Part shown: in pieces, positions 10,789 through 19,153 of the stretch
How positions within the stretch are numbered: the stretch's first letter is position 1
Layout: each line of letters starts with the position of its first letter
From: Chara braunii
Taxonomy: Eukaryota > Streptophyta > Charophyceae > Charales > Characeae
DNA length: 41,635 nt
Assembly: GCA_003427395.1 (NCBI GenBank)
Contig: BFEA01000464.1
Span: 1,085,906-1,127,540 of the forward strand
Direction of reading: 5' to 3'
The notes under the pieces: model-generated
Database searches by the model: none
What the model saw: the letters and a program-made list of their open reading frames with translations, nothing else
What the model was told of the DNA's origin: nothing
Program-made: the position numbers and the translations under genes

Positions 10789-11200
10789 NNNNNNNNNNNN
10801 NNNNNNNNNNNNNNNNNNNNNNNNNNNNNNNNNNNNNNNNNNNNNNNNNNNNNNNNNNNNNNNNNNNNNNNNNNNNNNNNNNNNNNNNNNNNNNNNNNNN
10901 NNNNNNNNNNNNNNNNNNNNNNNNNNNNNNNNNNNNNNNNNNNNNNNNNNNNNNNNNNNNNNNNNNNNNNNNNNNNNNNNNNNNNNNNNNNNNNNNNNNN
11001 NNNNNNNNNNNNNNNNNNNNNNNNNNNNNNNNNNNNNNNNNNNNNNNNNNNNNNNNNNNNNNNNNNNNNNNNNNNNNNNNNNNNNNNNNNNNNNNNNNNN
11101 NNNNNNNNNNNNNNNNNNNNNNNNNNNNNNNNNNNNNNNNNNNNNNNNNNNNNNNNNNNNNNNNNNNNNNNNNNNNNNNNNNNNNNNNNNNNNNNNNNNN
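10789..11200. other. Assembly gap of 412 N inside the 3' LTR
   Basis: Sequence is unknown here. The ORFs that appear to cross it are artefacts. The gap hides the middle of the 3' LTR, including the part matching the first bases of the window. Confidence 0.99.
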
Positions 11201-12266
11201 CGGGATTTTGTTCGAGAATGCAAGAGTGTTTAGATCTGTAGTTCTGAATGCACAGCTCAGGCCATCTGCCTTATGCTGCACGACATCTGCAACCGATCTA
11301 CAGGGCAGCCTTGAGAAACAAGGCGTCGGGGATCAACGCCGTGGTGACTTACTAAACCTGAGTCGCGGGTCGGTCTCTCATTTACATGCATGATCAAGCT
11401 GATGAGTGTTTTCTCTCCCTCTCTCGTGTCAAAAAGAATTGATTGGTGGTTGCGCGAGTGTTTTTCCTTGGTGACGTCTCGGGATTTTTGCAATTGATTG
11501 ACATGTGGACTGACAAACACCCTTCGATCGGGCGTCAGCCTCCCGTATCTCCCGTATCAACACGACCTTTTCCTTACGACGGGGAAAGGACACATGTATG
11601 AGAGTGGGACGTACGAGAAGATGTCGCATGGATCGGCGGACGATATTACTTCCCTCCATAAAATCGTTGTTCAGGGTTCGTAGAGGTTGGGTTTGTCATT
11701 ATCGATACGTACTTTCCACCTTACTCGATATTGTTGCCATTTAACGAGTTGATCGTCATCTTGTGGACGACAGTAGAACCCCACTGGCCTCGCACTCTAT
11801 GCACCGAGTGCCAGCGCTTTGAGCGCTACAAATCCAAGGGTTTCCACTACTGCGTACGGAGCGAAGACGAACACAGAGAAAGAGCCACACGATTGAGGCC
11901 CTCCACGTCGGACTCAGAACTGACTAGTGCGCGACGTCGGGACTTAATACGAAGACGAAACACGCGAAGCGTGCCGAAACCTTTTCGCTCTAAACGAAGG
12001 GTCGTAGCACGGTGGGAAGTCCAGCAATACTTTTTGGATTGAATTTGTATTTCTCTCTCCTTTCGCGCCGAACTCTCGCGCGCATTTTGCGACATACGAA
12101 AAACGGTCGACTTACTTCGTCGGACCAACACGGGGGATCTCAGTTCCGTCTGTGTCCCCACACTTAATTTCCAAAAATCCTTGGCACACCCCATCTTGCT
12201 GTTTTTCTGGGCCCCTTTTCCGCACTTCTAGCACTCCAAACGAAAGACAGCACAGGGCGTGAGGTT
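11201..12266 (+). repeat. 3' LTR of element 1, right-hand part
   Basis: This is the direct copy of window positions 9-1072. Similarity ends at GCGTGAGGTT, after which the 5' copy has the primer binding site and this copy has unrelated flank. The flank at once contains the AAGTACTGGTGGTTTA word that recurs at 31809 and 38417, so the retrotransposon lies beside or inside another repeat. Confidence 0.92.
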
Positions 12267-12310
12267 GCACGTCACATGGCCGATAGTTGGGCCAAGTACT
12301 GGTGGTTTAT

Positions 12311-13192
12311 GGAGAGGAGTCGGGGAACAAAGATCTCCTTACTTTTCGGGTAATACATATACATATAAAATACTGACCGTGGGATTACTCGCAAATACTG
12401 CACGGCAGGATTTGGGTCACTCAACGGCCACGCAAGCTTCTTTCTATCCTATCCCTTTGTTGGTGGGTCCATTCTCCAGTGCAGACTGCTGGTCTGGACA
12501 AAAATTTTGTATCTAATTTTTTCTTTTGTCTTCGGTGGACTCGTAGGGATTCAGTTCCAATGGCATTGCAAAGACAGTTTTGGTGAGGTAGTGCGGCGAG
12601 GCATGGTCTTGTTGAGTTTTCAAGGGCTCGCGGCTTTGGTGAGAACTCAAACCCACTAGCCATTTTTGAGTTTGGTGAGCAGTGCGACGAGGCCCTGATA
12701 CCTTTCTCAGCCTTTTGGCTAACAACAAGGGTTGACCCCGGTGTGGGGATGAAACTGCCTTCGGACTTCCCGGACCCCTTTCCTCCTCACCATTTGTCGT
12801 TGATAGAGGTATTGGACACCAGCTGAACAGCGAGCCTCTGCAGGTCCTCGTCGAACACATGCGCACAGGCCGGGCATGGGGCACAGGGGACTGCCGATGC
12901 CCCTCGGTGCCCCCTGGCCCCTCAGCCCGGGCCCCTTTTATATTTGACACATAAGTGATGGGACTCTGGAGCCGGTTTCCAGAAGTAATGCTCATGACCT
13001 TTTCGTTTTTTTTTTTTTTTTTTCCAAAGTCCAGGGGCGAGGTCCCAGTAGCAATGGGATATGACCTAAACAAGTTTGTGGGGCAGTTGAGTGACCCAAA
13101 TCCTGCCATGCAGTACTCGTGATCCCACGGTCGGTATTTTATATGTATTACCCGAAAAAGTAAGGAGCTCTTTGTTCCCCTCCTCCTCTCCT
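12311..13192. mobile_element. Non-autonomous element with long terminal inverted repeats
   Basis: The left arm (12311 to about 12430) is repeated inverted at about 13080-13192. Shared words include GGGTAATACATAT, CCTTACTTTT and GGCAGGATTTGGGTCACTCA. Weaker pairing continues inward to about 200 bases per arm. The core has a partial tandem duplication (GGTGAG..AGTGCG..CGAGGC at 12580 and 12675), a U2-like fragment, a GC-rich block and a T-run at 13009-13024. There is no transposase. A clear target duplication was not found, so the superfamily is unknown. Confidence 0.7.
12698..12722 (+). pseudogene. U2 snRNA 5'-end fragment
   Basis: ATACCTTTCTCAGCC followed by TTTTGGCTAA matches the conserved 5' end of plant U2 snRNA with one mismatch in 25. 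After that the match fails: the branch-point-pairing region that should follow is replaced by CAACAAGGGTTGACC. There is no complete U2 gene here. It is a retroposed or captured fragment inside the long-TIR element. Confidence 0.6.
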
Positions 13193-14170
13193 CAACACTG
13201 CGCATGCCCGTTCAAAGAAAGTTTCCCGTCAGAATCTTTTCAATCCGTTGGGGGTGTAGCCAACCCCAAAAGAGGGTGTGGTCGGCCATAGGCCCACTAG
13301 ATAGAAGATTTTCAGTATTTTACTTGCCATTGTGCAATTATCTCATTAGGTGGAGCCCTCCTTCAATCACGGAGTATATGGAGGGTGTCCGGATCACTGC
13401 TGATGGAAGTCAAGTTTATTCCAAAAATGTGGTGGTTACTTTGTTCACTGTTGTTGTAACCACCACCATCAGAGCATTTGTGATCTGATGGCTGGGAAGC
13501 ACTCTGCCGTGATTTCCGGTGGGAGGTCTCTGTTTCTTTTTTCTTCTTTTGCCTTTCTTAATTTTTTCCTCGCGCTCCTGCCGTGGCAGGTTACAAGGTA
13601 ACACCCCAGCTCCGGCCAGCGTCGTTCTGGTATTGGCAAGTTGAGAGCATAGAACAGAGCAACCCTATTGATATCAGTCCAGGTGCAACCATCTCTGAGG
13701 TCGAAGATCCTAATAAAGAAGAACACCCGATACTGCTCTAGCTCTCAGAACCCCAGAACGCTGAAAATAACATGATTGGCCCAAAAAGCTTCCAATAGTC
13801 ACCGCGCAGAGAAAATTCCCCCTACACCACCAACGTTGTCCCACGCTGCCACCGCCGAGGAGATTCACCTCGGCCCCAACCTGGAACAGATCCCCTCCCT
13901 CACCCCTCCGCTAAGGCAGCCAATTGCCACCTAGAGGGTGCCTTCGCCCTCCCCTTTGTCCCTGTCTGCCCCCGCCGGGGTTTAAGGCGACCAACTCTCC
14001 CACCCCGGCCCCAGACAAGGACAAACCACAAATCTGCCCCACCCCCGACAGAGCAGCCACCTCCCACCTTGCAGCGCCCCTGTAGAGTAAGGCTCCCCAA
14101 CGCCCCCCCACCCATTCCCCAAAAATCCCCACCGTGACCGCAGAAACCCTATCCCGAGATCAAATGAAGC
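13193..14170. other. No gene seen; one strong hairpin
   Basis: Reading frames here are short and compositionally odd. TGGTGGTTAC at 13430-13439 pairs with GTAACCACCA at 13456-13465 to form a 10-bp stem with a 16-base loop. The stretch 13800-14150 is C-rich on the plus strand without coding character. Confidence 0.6.
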
Positions 14171-14214
14171 AGTCAATTATCCTCACACGAAAAGGTAGAT
14201 GAGATTCTTGGATT

Positions 14215-14392
14215 TTGTTGATGACGATGAACAACACCCTGAAGATGATGATGATGAGTATGGTGGTGACGGCTAACTCACCTGTTGTTTGAAAACAAAC
14301 TGATGATGATGCTGATAATGGTGAGGATGAAGACAGAATGATGATGTTGATCATAGTAAAGAGCAGCACCAACAACCCCTATGATTACAAAC

Positions 14393-14424
<32 letters not shown>

Positions 14425-14574
14425 GTGAAGTTGGTAATGATGATGATGATGATGCTGACGCACAGCATCCTGTATGGTGGTGAGGGCGAGCATCACTAAT
14501 GATGATGATTTGATGATAACAATGATGACAGCGGTGATGGCGAGCATCACTAATGATGACGATCTGATGATGAC

Positions 14575-14618
<44 letters not shown>

Positions 14619-14688
14619 CGACGCGCAGCGCCCTGTGATGACCAAAGAATGATGATGGTATTGATGACTTCCACCTTTGATGATAACC

Positions 14689-14719
<31 letters not shown>

Positions 14720-14731
14720 AATGCTGTTGTT

Positions 14732-14775
<44 letters not shown>
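14215..14775. repeat. (GAT)n microsatellite with interruptions
   Basis: Long runs of GAT/ATG triplets are separated by related words such as GACGATGAT and a GCTGTTGTTGCTGCTGCTG block. Frames on both strands translate to poly-His, poly-Met, poly-Ser or poly-Ile and are not genes. Confidence 0.97.
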
Positions 14776-14948
14776 TCAGCTTGATGACAAACTGTGCCCC
14801 GGATAACCTCGTTATGATGGCGATAACAGTGTTGAGTATACTTGATAACACGTCCAAGTTGCGCCCCTGATGACGAAGGCAGTAGTGATAGTGATGGCAA
14901 GGATGATGGCGAGCAGTACCCCAATGGCCAGCCGTTACTGTAATCACT

Positions 14949-15515
14949 CACACTTCAGGGTACCTAGGGCTAACTCCACTGTACTCCACAGACATCGACA
15001 AAGCCGATGTCTCTGAGGCCAAAAGCCACGTGCAGCAACGCAGCGGCAATGGAGCAAAACGTGGAACTCCCAGAAACTGAACGCCACCGGGAGTCAGACC
15101 ACCTGCCACATCAACTTGTAAGATGGTGTGGTCAAGCGCCTGCGGTCTCGTGCGCGTGCGCTAAGCGCCAGGACTTCAAAAAGGCCGCCATCGCCGCCGC
15201 TCGCCATCTCTAGGAACACGTAGCGTCGAGCAGGGCGCAGCGCTCCCGATAGCGCTGCGCCCCCAACCCATGATGCTCCTAACGCATGTTCTTCTTCCTT
15301 TCTCATGTTTTCTCAGGCCTGAAATTTTGTCAGCCCGCTGCCACTCAATGTCACACTGGATCGGCCACACTCCTATCTGACTGCTAATGGGACCTTGCCC
15401 CAGGTTGTTGTACAGTCTGGCTACTAGGCTTATGACAGGTCTGCAAAGTATTTCCTAGCAATCATGCAATTTTTGTATAAGGGATGCTCTGATGCTGGAC
15501 CCGTTTTCCAGCTAA
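14949..15515. other. No gene recognised; perfect 12-bp hairpin
   Basis: A 68-codon frame starts at 15007 but shows no recognisable motif. GGGCGCAGCGCT (15233-15244) and AGCGCTGCGCCC (15251-15262) form a perfect 12-bp stem with a 6-base loop. No host exon could be supported. Confidence 0.5.
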
Positions 15516-16064
15516 GGGTCTCGTTAGACACTCATAAAAGTGCCTATTTTTAGGATTGCATCTTGGTTGCACGCAATCCTAAATCCAATTTTGAGATCGA
15601 AAATGTGAAAACGGCGTTAGGACGAGTCCTAAAGGATTTAGGATTCCCCAGGCAAAATCGTCCTAAACTTTCCAGTAGCCCCCGACCTACTGAAAAATTT
15701 AGGATTCCCGGATTTCACGGACTCGTTGCGTCGCGCGCATGGCACTGTCGACATGGAGTTGCTGATGCAGAAGCGGTCCGTCGGGTCAGTGGTCGGACAT
15801 CGGAGGTTTTCTGCGGGTCGACGCGGACAACGGCCACGAACGGTAGCCGTTGGCGGGGATTGGACGGACGTTGGCAGGAATGGATGGACATTGGCGACGC
15901 GGCTGCGTATACGCATATGAAAACAGGCCGCGAGAGACCTTTTAGGAGGAATCCTAAAATACGATTTTTAGGATTGCATGTAACGACGCCACACGAAATC
16001 CTAAAAATCCTTTAGGACTCGTCCTAAAAATTTTAGGATTCTCTCAGGAGTGTCTAACGAGACC
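15516..16064. mobile_element. MITE with Harbinger-like terminal inverted repeats
   Basis: The left end GGGTCTCGTTAGACACTC (15516-15533) and the right end GAGTGTCTAACGAGACC (16048-16064) are inverted copies. The flanks are TAA on the left and TGA on the right, close to the TWA duplication of PIF/Harbinger elements. Inside are about ten copies of TTTAGGATT or its complement, clustered near both ends. The element encodes no transposase; the 150-codon frame inside (15563-16015) spans the terminal repeats and is incidental. The right end of the Harbinger relic at 31366 has nearly the same terminus, which suggests a related enzyme could have moved it. Confidence 0.8.
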
Positions 16065-16081
16065 TGAAAAAAAAGAAGATA

Positions 16082-16100
16082 CAAGTGTAGTATCTGTTCT
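16082..16100 (+). pseudogene. U2 snRNA branch-point-region fragment
   Basis: CAAGTGTAGTATCTGTTCT matches, base for base, the conserved U2 snRNA segment that contains the branch-point-recognition sequence. It lies in the loop of a small hairpin whose arms are GAAAAAAAAGAAGA (16066-16079) and TCTTCTTTTTTTC (16114-16126). The hairpin is wedged between the MITE end (16064) and the A-tail of a SINE-like copy. It is a fragment only. Confidence 0.6.
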
Positions 16101-16112
16101 GATCTGATTCAG

Positions 16113-16277
16113 GTCTTCTTTTTTTCGGTCAAAAGCCCTCCTGTAAGGCTAATATCCCCGTGGTGGTGAGAGAACAGCCAGAATTGAAGCTTTACCTATC
16201 GGGCTGCTCCATCTATTGGTGGGAAGCAACACCTGCTGGAAACCGGGTCCGGCGTCCCTTAAACACATCATCTCGGA
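16113..16277 (-). mobile_element. SINE-like retroposon copy 1, poly-A tail
   Basis: Read on the minus strand it has GGACCCGGTTTCCAGCAGG, then CACCAATAGATGGAGCAGC, then about 90 bases, then an A-rich tail (16113-16126). The same order recurs at 31521, 31931 and 38514. A poly-A tail and the lack of an ORF point to retroposition by LINE machinery. No Pol III boxes are visible, so it could also be a truncated LINE 3' end. Confidence 0.55.
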
Positions 16278-16385
16278 ATTATATGATTTATTGGGACTTT
16301 GCCCATTTCAGTACCCGGGACCACCACCTTTTCCTCGGGGCTGCACTGATCACCAATCCTACTTGAAGAGCTCCTTCCTACTGGC

Positions 16386-16497
16386 CTACCTTCTTCCCCC
16401 GAATACAATGTACGCTCATTCTAGCGGTATCTAGACTGAAAGATGCTTCCAATACAGCTACAATGACCGTACATTTTATCTCGGCGGAAGAAGGTAG
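16386..16497. repeat. 110-bp hairpin family, copy 1
   Basis: The left arm begins CTACCTTCTTCCCCCGAATA and the right arm, inverted, begins CTACCTTCTTCCGCCGAGAT. Pairing continues through ATGTACG and TCATT.TAGC.GTAT, giving about 45 paired positions per arm around a short loop. Related hairpins occur at 37403 and 41092. Function is unknown. Confidence 0.75.
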
Positions 16498-17007
16498 ACC
16501 CCACCTAGAAGACTGCCAACCGCGTTCTCCTATCCTTTGTCCCCTTGAAGCTTTATTGGTCAAATGGTCCCTGCTCAATTCCAGGTAATATTTGCAACCC
16601 ACCTGAAGCTTTGTAGAGGCTGATGTGCACTGTCTTTACGACTCTTTTGTCTTGAAGTTTGCAGTGATGTGGCTAGCATTCTGCCGCCGGCCCCTGTTTC
16701 CGTAGGATGTCAGCATATAGCCACCCCTTCTATGTTAGACCAAATTGGCAGAGGAGTTGGATGGAGTTTGAGATACAAGTTGCAGATATTTGTATTTATA
16801 TCCTTGTTAGAGTAGACAACCCAAGGGTGTGAAGTCTGACTAGCCTTCAACATGTAGAGAAGGGAAAGGGATGGGCATTGGCAAATTGAAGCAGTGGTGG
16901 GAGGAGGTCGTAGAGGTAAGTGGAGATCGGGTGGGTGGGGAGGAAGGGATTGAAAAGAAAAAAAAGAGTCTGTGCCTACACCGTTCTTGGCAACTGCCGC
17001 ATCGGGG

Positions 17008-17061
<54 letters not shown>

Positions 17062-17310
17062 ACCCTGCCTTCTCGGATGACACATAACTGTCAATAGGGC
17101 TAGCGCGTCCGGCAATGAAAGCATAAGTTTAGAGTTGGAGTCCCTCCTTCGGTGGAGCTTGGGGAGACTCCGTCAAACGGACTCAAACCCTTTGAAGAAG
17201 ACAGGGAACGGCGTCTGAATCATCAACGTGTGGTAAGCAGTAGAGTGGCTTTGAAGTCATGATCTGTTAAAATTCGCCAGTTTGAAATACACAAAAATAG
17301 CAGTAATTTA
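16498..17310. other. No gene seen; 53-base poly-A run
   Basis: An uninterrupted run of 53 A lies at 17008-17060, preceded by GATCGGGTGGGTGGGG-type sequence. It may be the tail of a retroposon, but no partner copy was recognised. Frames that read it as poly-Lys or poly-Phe are artefacts. Confidence 0.6.
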
Positions 17311-17473
17311 ACAAAAACGAGTTATAATTGCACTGTAGGGCAAGATACAGTTTGCAATTGCACTTCGGGCACCCTACCTGGCCAGAAAGCTGGGTTGTAT
17401 ACATTGCCCGAACTGCAATTGGAAACTGACAGTGTACGTTGGCCCATATACTTCAATTATAACTCGTTTTTGT
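17311..17473. mobile_element. Small foldback MITE
   Basis: The left arm begins ACAAAAACGAGTTATAATTG (17311-17330) and is matched by a perfect inverted copy ending at 17473. Weaker pairing continues through CAATTGCA and TTCGGGCA to a loop near 17373-17405, so the arms are about 65 bases. The flanks are TTA on the left and AAC on the right, so the target duplication is unclear. It has no coding capacity. Confidence 0.75.
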
Positions 17474-18513
17474 AACTCCCGCGTAGTTTCCCCTTTATTT
17501 TTACTGCTTTTTTTTAACTCAGGCCCTCTGCACACCACGGCCCGCACCTGTTGTAGTGACGACATCCGTGCTTATTACAAAGTGTCGTGCCTGCGACGTT
17601 TGTTGCCTTTCCCAACTTGGCATCTGAGTGGCTCACCCGTACATGTCCTTTTTTGAAGTTTTTTTCGCTTATTCAAAACTTTTTTTTTTGCGGGGGGGGG
17701 AGAGGGGAATCAGAACTCATTTTCATTTGCTGCGTGGTTGGCTCAAGAAGAAAAAAGAAACGGATTCGAAAAAGTACGGAATCAAGGTCATTGAGATATC
17801 ATTCGGGCTCGCTGCACTACTCTCGACATGCAGCTCCTTCCCGGGGCTGGGCGGCGGGGCGGCCGCATTGCGCTATTTTCAGCGCTAATTCAAGCGCCAA
17901 TTTTCCCTCCCGGCGCTAATCCCAAGGGATTAGCGCCGCGGGGAGAAAATTAGGGCTAGGGTTAGAAGAAATAGACGCCCAGTCGACCATAGCCTGACAA
18001 CCGAACCGAACCAAAGCCCAGCCGTGCAGGTATTGGATTAGGAGGAGGGGCACCATAGCGGGGGAAGGGAGAAGGGGAATGTTTCTAGAAAAGGACGCTG
18101 TATATTCACGGGCAGGAAAGGGGAGGGAAGTAGGGGAGGAGGGGAAGGTGAATGGGAGGAAAAGTTGTACGATGGTAGTCAAAGGAAAGTGAACCTGTAT
18201 CCACCGGCCGGTAGGCTGGGGGTGGCTCCACAGGAAGGAAGACCCCGGTCAGGCAAGGAGGAGTTCTCCCTCTCTCAAGGAATGACGCAGTCAAGCCTTA
18301 GGATGTCCTTACCTTTTCCTCTACATGGGCCTTCTTGGTTGGTAAACACGCTCAACCCTAGGATGGGGAGGAAAGAGTTCTGACTTAGTCCTAAATTATT
18401 GAGGCCTGTCTAATTATCATATTTTACTATCTACTAATTAGTATTGAGTCAGTTAACTATTCTTGCTAAAGAAACGTCTGTGTGTGGAAAGGTCAGCCTT
18501 AGGGGAGAGCAAG
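17474..18513. other. No gene seen; tight hairpin at 17894-17956
   Basis: GGCGCTAATCCC (17912-17923) and GGGATTAGCGCC (17926-17937) form a perfect 12-bp stem with only AA between them. The stem extends outward with AATTTTC.CTCCC pairing, to about 29 bases per arm. The rest is simple sequence and short frames without recognisable domains. Confidence 0.6.
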
Positions 18514-19153
18514 ATGGGGGAAACCTCTAACCCTCAAATGAAAACTCCGTTAGGTACAGAAGAGAAAAATCGAATCAAAGGAATTTTGGCAGATTGCTAT
18601 AACGAAGGGCTACTCCCGGATGACCTCGCTCCGGAAGAAAATGAAGTTGGTGATGACTTCGTGAGGGTGGTCGTCAATCCTGAACACTATGCAATCCAAG
18701 AGGAGTGGCTTAAGGAAAATGCTATCACGGTGAGTTTCGATAACGAAGCGAAATCTATCCCGATTGCGGTCAAAATTCGTCTGATTCGTATACATGAAAA
18801 CGGATGGGTCAAAGGGGGAGCTATTAGTGCCCCTCCAAAGAGAGGGGTTTTCCACAATGAGGGTTACAACTTGGTCACATATGTGGCATCGGCAAAAGAG
18901 ATTGTGACGAACCACTTTCTGCAGTGCCCGATTTTCTGCGCGATTGCAATGTGGGGTCCTAAGCTGGGAAGGTTGGGCCAATTACGAGAAATCAGGATCG
19001 GTGGGAAATTGCATCGGTGTCCTTGCTTCTACACTTTTTGCGTCGTTTCTCTTCGGATGGTTGGGTTCGGAGCTGGGCGTGTCCCGAGACGATAAGTCGG
19101 TTGGTCGGCCGAATGGCTGGCGCGCTGTCATGCACGCGATTAATAAATGTTGA
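18514..19153 (+). pseudogene. Unknown protein with C-terminal membrane segment, one frameshift
   Basis: I do not recognise this family. From ATG 18514 (MGETSNPQMK) the frame is smoothly coding-like for about 145 codons (GILADCYNEGLLPDDLAPEE, then EEWLKENAITVSFDNEAKS). Near 18945 the protein-like reading moves to another frame: WEGWANYEKSGSVGN, the hydrophobic run GVLASTLFASFLFGWLG, then a short basic/polar tail ending at TGA 19151-19153. That would be a type of tail-anchored protein with a single membrane helix. It ends just before a gypsy LTR, the position of envelope-like ORFs in some plant gypsy elements. A host gene fragment is the alternative. The open frame extends to 18463 without an ATG. 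Confidence 0.45.

Larger units (their letters stand above)
1..12266 (+). mobile_element. Ty3/gypsy LTR retrotransposon, element 1, degenerate
   Basis: Two direct copies of the same roughly 1.06-kb sequence (9-1072 and 11201-12266) bracket a gag-protease-RT-RNase H-integrase order, which defines a gypsy-type LTR retrotransposon. The window opens inside the 5' LTR, so the left end and the target duplication cannot be seen. The two LTR segments differ at roughly one base in twenty by eye, which suggests an old insertion. Gag and pol share one frame and are broken by nonsense codons at 2496, 2796, 3843 and 4620. Frameshifts lie near 4740, 6218 and 6740. The copy is therefore non-autonomous. Extra coding sequence lies between integrase and the 3' LTR. 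The family is clear; the lineage within gypsy is not. Confidence 0.93.

Noticed and set aside
10468-11393. Several frames of 170-250 codons around 10468-11393.
   Set aside because: Most of their length is the 412-base run of N.
14351-14951. Long minus-strand frames in the GAT tract.
   Set aside because: They translate the microsatellite as poly-His, poly-Ser or poly-Ile.
15563-16015. A 150-codon frame inside the MITE.
   Set aside because: It overlaps the subterminal repeats and has no motif. The element is non-coding by structure.
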